NCBI GenBank assembly: GCA_947254705.1
Contig: CAMYCX010000005.1
Location: 1-38,735 of the forward strand
Length of the DNA: 38,735 nt
Direction of reading: 5' to 3'
Source of the DNA: an uncultured Veillonellaceae bacterium
GTDB lineage: Bacteria > Bacillota > Negativicutes > Veillonellales > Negativicoccaceae
Part shown: piece after piece, positions 1 through 7,287 of the stretch
Numbering within the stretch: position 1 is the first letter of the stretch
Layout: each line of letters starts with the position of its first letter
The notes under the pieces: generated by a model
What the model was told of the DNA's origin: nothing
Databases searched by the model: none
Seen by the model: only the letters and a program-made list of their open reading frames with translations
Position numbers and translations under genes: made by a program

Positions 1-75
1 GGCCCGTTGGTCAAGCGGTTAAGACACCGCCCTTTCACGGCGGTATCGGGGGTTCGATTCCCCCACGGGTCACCA
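1..75 (+). tRNA. tRNA-Glu (anticodon UUC)
   Basis: A complete cloverleaf begins at the first base. The 7-bp acceptor stem pairs 1-7 with 65-71, the anticodon loop holds TTC, the T-arm contains GTTCGATTC, and CCA is encoded at 73-75. It decodes GAA/GAG. Any promoter lies left of the window. Confidence 0.97.
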
Positions 76-79
76 ATAT

Positions 80-155
<76 letters not shown>

Positions 156-161
156 TCTTCG

Positions 162-185
162 AAAAGGACCGTCAGGTCCTTTTTT
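162..185 (+). terminator. Rho-independent terminator after tRNA-Glu/Val
   Basis: AAAAGGACC (162-170) pairs with GGTCCTTTT (175-183) around loop GTCA, followed by T residues. It ends the two-tRNA transcript. Confidence 0.85.
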
Positions 186-205
186 CATATGGCAATGAAT
201 TTCAC

Positions 206-234
206 TTGACAAACTTTGTGATGACCCGTACAAT
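206..234 (+). promoter_or_regulatory. Sigma70-type promoter of tRNA-Ser
   Basis: TTGACA (206-211) is separated by 17 bases from TACAAT (229-234). This is close to consensus and sits 18 bases before the mature 5' end of tRNA-Ser. Confidence 0.88.
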
Positions 235-251
235 AAGAACAGACTTTTTAT

Positions 252-342
252 GGAGCGGTACTCAAGAGGCTGAAGAGGACGGTTTGCTAAATCGTTAGAC
301 GGTTTACCCCGTGCGTGGGTTCGAATCCCACCCGCTCCGCCA
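252..342 (+). tRNA. tRNA-Ser (anticodon GCU)
   Basis: This is a class II tRNA with a long variable arm. The acceptor stem GGAGCGG (252-258) pairs with CCGCTCC (332-338). The anticodon loop TTGCTAA gives GCT, the discriminator is G339, and CCA is encoded at 340-342. It decodes AGC/AGU and has its own promoter and terminator. Confidence 0.97.
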
Positions 343-350
343 GTTTATTC

Positions 351-373
351 GACAGCATCGGCTGTCTTTTTTT
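351..373 (+). terminator. Rho-independent terminator after tRNA-Ser
   Basis: GACAGC (351-356), loop ATCG, GCTGTC (361-366), then seven T residues. The following stretch up to the next start at 470 contains a clear ribosome binding site but no promoter that I can defend. Confidence 0.88.
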
Positions 374-469
374 GTGTACGTTTTGTGTCGGGGAAGCGGC
401 GGGGTTTCATTGCACGGTGAGCGGGGAAAATCACGCGGAAAATCATCCTGTCGCGCAAGGAGGAAGGAT

Positions 470-1474
470 ATGTCATTATATCGTGAGTGGCTGTGGCAAA
501 TGCGGCAGCCGAGTTTTTATTTGGCCGTGGTGATCACGCTGCTTTGCTCGTTGGGCGGCAAGTATCTGGCAACGTGGCCGGGGTTGTCGCTGGTGGGACA
601 TTTGGTACTGGCGCTGCTGCTGGGCATGATGTTGCAGGTGTGGTCGGTGATTCCGGCGATCACGCATGGGGGAACGAATTATATTTCCAATCGGTTTTTA
701 CGTTTGGGGATTATTTTATTGGGGTTCAAGCTCAATATCTCGTTGTTGTTGACGACGGGGTTGCCGAGTCTGGTGGCGGCCTGTATAGTGGTTCCTTGTA
801 TGATTGTGCTGACGTATCGTATCGCACGGCGGTTGCATACGGATCCGACGTTGGCATTGCTTACGGCGTGCGGCTGCGGTATTTGCGGGGCGGCGGCCGT
901 GGTCGGTGTGGCGGGTCCGGCGCGGGCGAAGCCGCAGGATACCGTGGTGGCGATTGCGGTCGTCTGTATTCTGGGAACGGTGTTCTCACTGATTGAGGTG
1001 TTGATTCAGCCGTGGCTCGGATTGTCGGAGTATCAATTCGGCGTGATGGCGGGAATGACGCTGCATGAGATTGCGCATGCGGTAGCGGCCGGCAGCGCGG
1101 CGGGGGAGGTCGGTTTGGATGCCGCCGTGGTAACCAAGCTGGCACGGGTGTTGTTGTTGGCACCGGTGGCGCTGGTGATCGCACACTATGCCCGGCGACA
1201 TGCGGGCGGCGATGCGCCGATACAGATTCCGTATTTTATCGGCGGCTTTGTGCTGACAAGTATTCTCGGAACGATCACGGCCATGTCGGCAGAGTGGCTG
1301 TCATCATTGGTATCGGTTTCGTACCTGTTACTCGGCATGGCGATGGCGGCGCTCGGTATGGGGGTCAATTTCGGTGTGGTTATTCGTAACGGCAGACGTC
1401 CGTTGGCGGCGGCGGCGATCAGCTCGGCCGTGCTGTTGGCGGCGGGGCTGGGGGCGGTCACGCTGTGGTTTTAA
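470..1474 (+). CDS. YeiH family membrane protein (putative sulfate exporter)
   Basis: This 334-residue protein is strongly hydrophobic, with about ten predicted membrane segments, and matches the UPF0324/YeiH family (Cons_hypoth698) in length and in the small-residue-rich central segment around GCGICGAAAVVGVAGP. The family is annotated as putative sulfate exporters, but the substrate is not established for most members. I chose ATG 470 because an AAGGAGGAAGG ribosome binding site lies just upstream. An in-frame upstream start at 311 would overlap tRNA-Ser and is rejected. The gene stands alone between the tRNAs and the acyl-CoA synthetase, and no LysR-type regulator, a frequent yeiH neighbour, is present here. 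The family call is firm; the transport role is inferred. Confidence 0.88.
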   Translation: MSLYREWLWQMRQPSFYLAVVITLLCSLGGKYLATWPGLSLVGHLVLALLLGMMLQVWSVIPAITHGGTNYISNRFLRLGIILLGFKLNISLLLTTGLPSLVAACIVVPCMIVLTYRIARRLHTDPTLALLTACGCGICGAAAVVGVAGPARAKPQDTVVAIAVVCILGTVFSLIEVLIQPWLGLSEYQFGVMAGMTLHEIAHAVAAGSAAGEVGLDAAVVTKLARVLLLAPVALVIAHYARRHAGGDAPIQIPYFIGGFVLTSILGTITAMSAEWLSSLVSVSYLLLGMAMAALGMGVNFGVVIRNGRRPLAAAAISSAVLLAAGLGAVTLWF

Positions 1475-1518
1475 AAACACGAGGCAGGCAAGTTTGCCGG
1501 TTGTCGCCAACGGGTGAA

Positions 1519-1547
1519 TTGGGTTTCGTGTGCGGGTGTGATACAAT
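1519..1547 (+). promoter_or_regulatory. Promoter with extended -10 before the acyl-CoA synthetase
   Basis: TTGGGT (1519-1524), 17 bases, then TACAAT (1542-1547), with TG at 1539-1540 forming an extended -10. The ribosome binding site and TTG start follow about 25 bases downstream. Confidence 0.7.
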
Positions 1548-1576
1548 AATAACGTTAATTAAAAGGAGGTAATCTT

Positions 1577-3046
1577 TTGCTGATAGCGGAGGTAATCAAG
1601 CAGGGCGCACCGGAACGGATTGCGCTGTACGGCGAGACGCCGGTGACGTATCGGGCGCTCGGAGAAGCGGTCGCACGGTATCGGGAAGTGCTCGCGCAAA
1701 AGGGTGTCACCCGCGGTGATCGGGTGGGCCTGTTGGCGACGAATTCGCCGGCATTTATTTATGCGTATTTTGCGGCGCAGGAACTGGGGGCGGTTACCGT
1801 ACCGTTGAACACGATGCTGACGGATACGGAGACGGATTATATCATTCGCGATGCCGGGGTACGGCTCTTGGTGTCGATGAAAGCGATGGACGTGAGCACG
1901 GAAGTGTTGTTGCTGTCGGATCTGGAAACGCAAGCCGCTGCGGCGGTGCCGTCGGCGGCGCCGTCATTGGCGGACGTCAAGGATACGGACGTATGTACGC
2001 TGATTTATACTTCGGGAACGACGGGACGGCCGAAGGGCGCAATGCTGTCGCATCGGAATTTGGTGAGCAATGTCCGTCAGTTCAACGAAGCGCTGCCGCA
2101 TTACGCGGAGGATAACGTCTTGTGTGCGTTGCCGATGTATCATTGCTTCGGTTGGACGACATGCGTGATGAATCCGTTGCTGCGCGGGGCGGGAATTACG
2201 CCGGTGGCAAGTCCATTGCCGTCGGAAATTACGAAAGCGATTCAAGCCTACGGCGTGACGGTGGTCTTTTTAGTACCGCCGCTGTATCATCTGCTGATGC
2301 GGTCGAGCGATGTCGAAGCCATGCGAACGGTTCGCCTGTACGTGTCGGGCGGTGCCAGTTTGCCGGAGCCCGTGGCCAAAGGATTTGCCGAACGGTTCGG
2401 ACGGGCGATCCTGGAAGGTTACGGTCTGTCGGAAGCCTCACCCGTGGTTGCGGTCAATCTTGAGTCGAAGAATAAACTCTTTTCCATCGGGCCGGCATTG
2501 CCGACGGTCGATGTTCGCATTGACGGAACGGATCCGGAGGCATATGTGCCGGGGACCATCGGTGAGTTGTTGGTGCGCGGCGCCAACGTGATGTCGGGGT
2601 ATTGGAACTTGCCGGACGCCTCGGCGGAAGCACTCCAAGACGGCTGGTTGCATACAGGCGATTTGGCGTACATGGACGAAGACGATTATATTTATATCGT
2701 TGATCGTTCCAAGGATTTGATTATCGTCAACGGAGAGAATGTCTATCCGCGCGAAGTCGAAGATGTCATGTACCAGTTTCCCGGCGTGAGCGAGGTCGCG
2801 GTGGTCGGTCACAAAGACGGGCTGCGCGGGCAGTACGTCTGTGCGTACATGGTGATGAAAGAGGGCGAAACCTTTGACAAGCAGGCGATGCGTCACTTCC
2901 TGAGTCAGCGTCTGGCGGGGTTCAAACTGCCGCGTAAGTACGTATTGTTGGATGCGCTACCGAAAAACAGTACGGGTAAAATTTTGAAACGCGTGCTGCA
3001 GGAAAGCGAAACGTTTGCCGCGGGCGACGATGCGGAGAATAAATAA
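1577..3046 (+). CDS. Long-chain acyl-CoA synthetase / AMP-forming ligase
   Basis: This 489-residue protein is an ANL-superfamily adenylating enzyme that would activate a fatty or other carboxylic acid to its acyl-CoA via an acyl-AMP. Visible motifs in order are the P-loop YTSGTTGRPKGA (about 144-155), YGLSEASP, the HTGDLAYMDEDDYIYIVDRS hinge segment, and PKNSTGKIL with the catalytic lysine near 468. All key residues are present and the length is normal for FadD-like enzymes. The start is TTG at 1577, six bases after AAAGGAGGT (1562-1570); no upstream ATG fits. It has its own promoter and a strong shared terminator. Chain-length preference cannot be read from the sequence, so a fadD or lcfA symbol would be over-precise. 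Confidence 0.93.
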   Translation: MLIAEVIKQGAPERIALYGETPVTYRALGEAVARYREVLAQKGVTRGDRVGLLATNSPAFIYAYFAAQELGAVTVPLNTMLTDTETDYIIRDAGVRLLVSMKAMDVSTEVLLLSDLETQAAAAVPSAAPSLADVKDTDVCTLIYTSGTTGRPKGAMLSHRNLVSNVRQFNEALPHYAEDNVLCALPMYHCFGWTTCVMNPLLRGAGITPVASPLPSEITKAIQAYGVTVVFLVPPLYHLLMRSSDVEAMRTVRLYVSGGASLPEPVAKGFAERFGRAILEGYGLSEASPVVAVNLESKNKLFSIGPALPTVDVRIDGTDPEAYVPGTIGELLVRGANVMSGYWNLPDASAEALQDGWLHTGDLAYMDEDDYIYIVDRSKDLIIVNGENVYPREVEDVMYQFPGVSEVAVVGHKDGLRGQYVCAYMVMKEGETFDKQAMRHFLSQRLAGFKLPRKYVLLDALPKNSTGKILKRVLQESETFAAGDDAENK

Positions 3047-3075
3047 CGTATCGCTCGCGCTGCAGAATGACAATC

Positions 3076-3111
3076 AAAAAGACGATATACCGATCGGTAT
3101 ATCGTCTTTTT
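3076..3111. terminator. Bidirectional terminator, perfect 36-bp palindrome
   Basis: Bases 3076-3111 form an uninterrupted palindrome centred between 3093 and 3094, starting with A5 and ending with T5, with more T residues after it. It works for the acyl-CoA synthetase on the plus strand and for the Yip1-family gene on the minus strand. Confidence 0.9.
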
Positions 3112-3133
3112 TTGTGTTCGTGTCGTCCGCTAA

Positions 3134-3751
3134 TCAGAGATTGATTCCCGAGATATCCTGCGAGAATTGCTGCAGGAAAGAAGGATCTGCCGTGATTGCA
3201 CTGAACAGGGAGGTGATCATCAAGCCGATGAGGGCGAGAATGAAGAGTACGAGCACCAATCCCGGAATGACAAAGGCAAGTAACGCGCGCGAGATGTCGA
3301 TGCGATAGTTGATCGAGATGGCGAGCAACTGCAAATACACCATCCACAAGGAAAATACGGTGGACAAGACACCGATGAGAGCGGTGATGCTCGCCGAGGG
3401 GAACCAAAGCAACAAGATCGGGAAAAAGGAGGCGAATGTCTGTGGAAACTGAGCAAACGGCAGGGCCCGCAGGAGTCCGCGCACATCGCCGTTGCCGCCG
3501 AGTAAGGTAACCGTAAGATGCAAGACGGCCGCCCAAAAGAAGAGGCCGATCGCACCGGTGATCAGACTGATGGCGGTCAACGCCACCGCACCGCCGCCGA
3601 TAAAGCTGATACCGGCCAGCGAGGACAGTGCGACAAGCAGGACAAAGGCGAGCGCCGCTTCCCGGTGAAAGGGACGCTGCGTGATGTTCGTGAAGGCGTG
3701 TCGCGGACGAGTGATCGTATCATAGAGTAATTCGAACGTATTAGCGAGCAT
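3134..3751 (-). CDS. Yip1 family integral membrane protein
   Basis: This 205-residue protein starts with a short cytoplasmic segment (LLYDTITRPRHAFTNI) followed by about five hydrophobic segments, the layout of bacterial Yip1/YIF1-domain (PF04893) proteins. The opening phrase, in which a Pro is followed by an aromatic and an N-I pair, is typical of the family. Its function in bacteria is unknown. The start codon lies inside the end of sppA (11-base overlap), so the two are translationally coupled and probably share the sppA promoter. The coupling suggests a link to membrane protein turnover or envelope homeostasis, which is inference only. Confidence 0.8.
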   Translation of the reverse strand: MLANTFELLYDTITRPRHAFTNITQRPFHREAALAFVLLVALSSLAGISFIGGGAVALTAISLITGAIGLFFWAAVLHLTVTLLGGNGDVRGLLRALPFAQFPQTFASFFPILLLWFPSASITALIGVLSTVFSLWMVYLQLLAISINYRIDISRALLAFVIPGLVLVLFILALIGLMITSLFSAITADPSFLQQFSQDISGINL

Positions 3752-4694
3752 GAGGCACCTCCGTGTCGGCCTGCGTCATGTCGGTCAGCGCATCGTGCAG
3801 TGCGGCACGCACGCCGGCGGCGATATGTTGCGACAGGCTCATGGAAAAGAACCGACTCCACGAGTTGTCATTGCCGTACTCTTTGATTGGCGGCCGGATC
3901 GGATCCAGATCCGCCTGTTCGGCGGTATAGGACAAGGCGGCATAGTAGTTGCCCAACGCATCGACCAGTCCCGCTTCCTGCGCTTGCCGTCCTGTCATGA
4001 TGCGACCGTCGGCGATCGCTTTGACGGCGTCGCGATCCATGTGGCGGCCTTGGGCGACCACATCGACAAATTGTTCGTAGATGTCATTGACCATGCTTTG
4101 TACGAGCGCGCGTTCTTCGTCGGTCATCGGACGATCCGGCGAGAGAATGTCTTTGTGTGCGCCCGACTTGATCTTGTCGTTACGAATCCCGAGCTTGCCG
4201 AGTAATTCTTCGTAATTGGTATACCCGATGTATACGCCGATACTGCCGGTCATCGTGGACGGATTGGCGAAGATGTAATCGCCTTTGGCCGCAAGCCAGT
4301 ATCCGCCCGATGCGCAACTGTCGCCCATCGAGACAATAATCGGCTTGCCGGCGTCGCGCAGGCGGTCGATTTCATCACCGATTTCCTGCGTGGCCGTGGC
4401 CGAACCGCCCGGACTGTTAATCCGCAAGAGCACGGCTTTGGCGTGCGGGTCGAATGTCGCCCGCCGGACGTCTTTCATCAGCTGCTCCGAGGTAGCGACG
4501 GTACCGGCGCCCAACAACCCCGGTATTTCGCCGCCGCCGACAATCGGCCCGTCGACGCGAATGACCGCAATATAATCGGAACCGCCGCGTATTTCCGTAT
4601 CGGTATCTTTCTGCAACGCGGGGCGTCCGATCAGGGCGAGAATTAAGAGGAGGACGATCAGACCGCCCATGATCCATTGTTTACGTGTGTGCAT
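3741..4694 (-). CDS. sppA: Signal peptide peptidase SppA, 36K type
   Basis: This 317-residue protein is a membrane-anchored serine protease that degrades cleaved signal peptides. One N-terminal transmembrane segment (about 8-24) is followed by a ClpP-like domain. RINSPGGSA (91-99), the nucleophile Ser129 in DSCASGGYW, STMTGSIGV, and the general base Lys181 in SGAHKD are all visible. The Ser-Lys spacing of 52 equals that of the B. subtilis enzyme (Ser147/Lys199). The length fits the short single-domain type, not the 67K type of E. coli. The ATG is preceded by AAAGGAGT. Its last bases overlap the start of the Yip1-family gene, with which it forms a two-gene operon. Confidence 0.96.
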   Translation of the reverse strand: MHTRKQWIMGGLIVLLLILALIGRPALQKDTDTEIRGGSDYIAVIRVDGPIVGGGEIPGLLGAGTVATSEQLMKDVRRATFDPHAKAVLLRINSPGGSATATQEIGDEIDRLRDAGKPIIVSMGDSCASGGYWLAAKGDYIFANPSTMTGSIGVYIGYTNYEELLGKLGIRNDKIKSGAHKDILSPDRPMTDEERALVQSMVNDIYEQFVDVVAQGRHMDRDAVKAIADGRIMTGRQAQEAGLVDALGNYYAALSYTAEQADLDPIRPPIKEYGNDNSWSRFFSMSLSQHIAAGVRAALHDALTDMTQADTEVPHAR

Positions 4695-4728
4695 ATGCCC
4701 ACTCCTTTGCTGTTGATATTACATTGGT

Positions 4729-4737
4729 ATTGTAACA
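4729..4737 (-). promoter_or_regulatory. Extended -10 promoter of sppA
   Basis: On the minus strand TGT precedes TACAAT (4734 down to 4729), giving an extended -10. The -35 region is poor (GTTCCT at 4757-4752). It lies about 35 bases before the sppA start. Confidence 0.6.
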
Positions 4738-4818
4738 CATACCGGGCACAAAGGAACGGAAAAATACCCTTACGATCGGTAAATGCATCCGCAAAACAGG
4801 TGCGTATCAAGGCAGGTA

Positions 4819-4827
4819 TGATATAAT
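4819..4827 (+). promoter_or_regulatory. Extended -10 promoter of the mre operon
   Basis: TG (4819-4820), A, then TATAAT (4822-4827), about 50 bases before the first gene of the elongation operon. No good -35 hexamer is seen. It diverges from the sppA promoter across roughly 80 bases. Confidence 0.65.
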
Positions 4828-4877
4828 AAAATGATACGATAACAGCATGTACGGATAAAACACGGTACGGAGTCGAT

Positions 4878-5909
4878 ATGAGTAAATTAGGCATACAGTC
4901 GTTGCGGGTCGGAATTGATCCGGGCGCATTATACATACGGGCTCATTTGGAGTCGAAGGTGCAAGTATCCGAGCCGTCATTGGCGGCATTGGATTATATC
5001 AGCGGAGAAGTGGTCGCTGTCGGGCGTGCGGCACGCGCGATGTTGCGCACGCGTCCGTCATATTTGCGGGAGTGTCGCCCGTTTGCGTTGGGTGAGGTCG
5101 TGCATTATGAAGCGGCGCGCTTGTTGTTGCAACAGGTGCTCGATACGGTACAGAAACGTGCGATGTTGCGACCGGACGTCTGTTTGGCGGTACCGCGCGA
5201 GATCTCTCCGGTGGCGTTGAGAACGTGGAAAGACGTGGTCGAGCAGGCGGGGGCCCGTTCGGTGATACTGGTTGATCGCGGGGCCGCGGTGGCACTGGGT
5301 ACGGATGCGGACTTGGCGGCACCGACGGCGACGGCGGCAATGGACATCGGGATCGGCATGGCGGCGGCGGTGACGGCCGGCGGCGGGTATCTTGCAACGA
5401 TAGCGGGCGATGTCGGCATGGGTGCGCTCACGACCCGTCTGGGGGCGTACCTGAGCGAGCGATACGATTTGTTTTATGATGATTCGTTGTTGAAAGCGGT
5501 GCTGCAGGATGCGGCGAGCGCGGGTTCCGCAGACGACAACCGCGCCGTCTTGTTGTCCGGACGACGGCAAGCGGACGGCACGGAATATGTCGTGACCGTC
5601 ACGGCGGAAGAGTTGCAGCCGACCGTAGAGGATTATCTGGCATTATTGCGGGTGCGTACGGCCCATTGGTTGCGCCGGGTACCGCCGCAAGCACAGGCGG
5701 ACATATACCGCAACGGTATTGTGTTGGCGGGCGGTGGCTCGCTATTGCACGGATTGGCGCCGTGGTTGACGACGGCGTTGGGCGTGGCCGTACGCACGGC
5801 ACCGGATCCGTTCGGCGCCGTGGCGAAAGGTGCGCTGGCGGCTTTGCAGCGACGAGACGATTGGCCGTATTTATTGGCGGGAACGATGCCAAACGAAAGG
5901 AGTAAGTAA
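4878..5909 (+). CDS. Divergent MreB-like actin-fold protein
   Basis: This 343-residue protein occupies the mreB position directly before mreC and keeps the MreB length and outline: VGIDPG (11-16), EPSLAALD (about 32-39), VAVGRAARAML, LAVPREISP, and the adenosine-side motif GIVLAGGGSLLHGL. The nucleotide-handling motifs are eroded. The phosphate-1 motif reads DPGALYI where MreB has DLGTANT. The catalytic-loop EEP is DRG. The phosphate-2 DIGGGTT is DIGIGMA, and the acidic adenine-binding segment is not recognisable. MreB filaments normally position the peptidoglycan elongation machinery under the membrane; this copy probably binds ATP poorly, if at all. The frame is intact and the stop abuts the mreC start, so it is maintained. 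ATG 4878 has only a weak GGAG upstream. A conventional MreB may exist elsewhere in the genome. Confidence 0.8.
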   Translation: MSKLGIQSLRVGIDPGALYIRAHLESKVQVSEPSLAALDYISGEVVAVGRAARAMLRTRPSYLRECRPFALGEVVHYEAARLLLQQVLDTVQKRAMLRPDVCLAVPREISPVALRTWKDVVEQAGARSVILVDRGAAVALGTDADLAAPTATAAMDIGIGMAAAVTAGGGYLATIAGDVGMGALTTRLGAYLSERYDLFYDDSLLKAVLQDAASAGSADDNRAVLLSGRRQADGTEYVVTVTAEELQPTVEDYLALLRVRTAHWLRRVPPQAQADIYRNGIVLAGGGSLLHGLAPWLTTALGVAVRTAPDPFGAVAKGALAALQRRDDWPYLLAGTMPNERSK

Positions 5910-6806
5910 GTGTTTTTTCTCTCGAAACGAACGATGTGGCTTGCGCTCGGTCTGATTGCGCTGATCGGGTTGTTCGGCTGGTCGTGGCGGCATCGTGAAT
6001 CGGTACCGTTTGTGACGCGCCCGTTGGTGACGGTGGTAACGCCGTTCCAGTCGGGGACCGCACGGTTGGCGCAGGAATTGGCGACCGGATGGGAATTGGC
6101 GGCAGGCACGGTGCACGGTTGGGAAGAAAATCGGGCATTGCAGGCGAAAAATGCCGAATTGCAAAGCCAATTGACGTCCATGCGCGAGTTATGGGCGGAA
6201 AATATCCGTTTGCGTGAGCTGTTGGGCATGCGAACGGAATATCCGGCGTATCGGTTGCTCGGGGCACGGGTGATCGGGCGAGATTACGGCGGCTGGACGA
6301 ATACGATTTTGATCGACCGGGGGACGAATGACGGTCTGGCGGTGTACATGCCGGTTATTTTGCCGCAGGGGTTGGCCGGATTTGTCAGCGAAGTCATGCC
6401 GCAGTCGGCACGGGTACAGTTGCTGATTGATCCGCGGACGGCGGTGAGCGGACTGGTACAACGACCGGCATCGCGCGTGGTGTCCATCGTCAGCGGCGAC
6501 GGAAACGACCCCGATCATTTGGAAATGGTCAACATCGTCAAAGAGGGTGATATTACAGTCGGTGACACGATTGTGACATCAGGATACGGCGGCATGTATC
6601 CGAAGGGGATCGCGATAGGAACGGTGACGGCCGTTGAGCCGGATCCGTCCGGTGTCGTCAAGCGGGCCATTATTGCTCCGGCGGCCTCTTTTGACCGCTT
6701 GGAAGAAGTATTCGTCTTGCTGGACGAAGTCGTCGCCGCGCCGGTTACGGAAGGCGATGTACCGAACCTCGTACCCGATGCACCGCAGGAGGTGAAACGG
6801 GAATGA
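5910..6806 (+). CDS. mreC: Rod shape-determining protein MreC
   Basis: This 298-residue bitopic membrane protein is a scaffold linking MreB/MreD to PBP2 in cell elongation. It has a short basic N-terminus, one membrane segment (about 10-26), a predicted coiled coil rich in heptad leucines (about 70-110, around LQAKNAELQSQLTSMRELW), then the beta-rich periplasmic domain with ARVIGRDYGGWTNTILIDRG. The start is GTG 5910, immediately after the stop of the mreB-like gene, with AAAGGAGT upstream. The gene overlaps mreD by four bases. The sequence looks ordinary for the family, in contrast to its upstream neighbour. Confidence 0.95.
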   Translation: MFFLSKRTMWLALGLIALIGLFGWSWRHRESVPFVTRPLVTVVTPFQSGTARLAQELATGWELAAGTVHGWEENRALQAKNAELQSQLTSMRELWAENIRLRELLGMRTEYPAYRLLGARVIGRDYGGWTNTILIDRGTNDGLAVYMPVILPQGLAGFVSEVMPQSARVQLLIDPRTAVSGLVQRPASRVVSIVSGDGNDPDHLEMVNIVKEGDITVGDTIVTSGYGGMYPKGIAIGTVTAVEPDPSGVVKRAIIAPAASFDRLEEVFVLLDEVVAAPVTEGDVPNLVPDAPQEVKRE

Positions 6807-7282
6807 GTACAACCGCGCTGGTCGGTATGAGCATCGCGATTTACTTCGCGCAGTATTCACTGTTGCCGTTTGTCTGGCCCGGGGCATATCCGCCCGACTT
6901 GTGGCTGGTGGCGACGGTGCTGGTGACGCTGTTTTACGGTCGGCGGCAAGGGTTGTCGCTGGCATTCGGCGCCGGACTGATTGCGGATATTGTAGGCACG
7001 AATTTTTTCGGTATTCATTTGGCGGCATATCTGGCGGTCGTGGCGGCGACATTGCCCGTAGAAGGGCGCTTGCAGCGGCGGTGGAATATTTCCGTGCTGT
7101 GGACGTTCGGCATGAGTTTGTGGGCGGCGGCGGTCACTTTGGCGATCTTACGATTTTCAGGGGCGGACCCCGTTTTGGGCGGCTATTTTATTAAGACGGA
7201 GGTACCCCGTGCTACGGTGAATGCGGCTTTGGCACTGCTGTTTCACTATTTGTCACTGCCCGTACGGGAGAAAGGCAGGTAA
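6803..7282 (+). CDS. mreD: Rod shape-determining protein MreD
   Basis: This 159-residue, mostly hydrophobic protein has about five membrane segments, the size and character of MreD, the integral membrane partner of MreC in the elongation complex. The segment PPDLWLVATVLVTLFYGRRQGLSLA, in which an acidic residue precedes the second helix and a G-x-x-x-G-L patch follows, is typical. MreD is poorly conserved, so the call rests on topology, length and position. It starts at ATGA overlapping the mreC stop and ends five bases before mrdA. Confidence 0.9.
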   Translation: MSTTALVGMSIAIYFAQYSLLPFVWPGAYPPDLWLVATVLVTLFYGRRQGLSLAFGAGLIADIVGTNFFGIHLAAYLAVVAATLPVEGRLQRRWNISVLWTFGMSLWAAAVTLAILRFSGADPVLGGYFIKTEVPRATVNAALALLFHYLSLPVREKGR

Positions 7283-7287
7283 CGCTT

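Noticed and set aside
1487..1498. Hairpin GGCAA/TTGCC after the YeiH-type gene as a terminator
   Set aside because: The stem is only five base pairs and no T-run follows.
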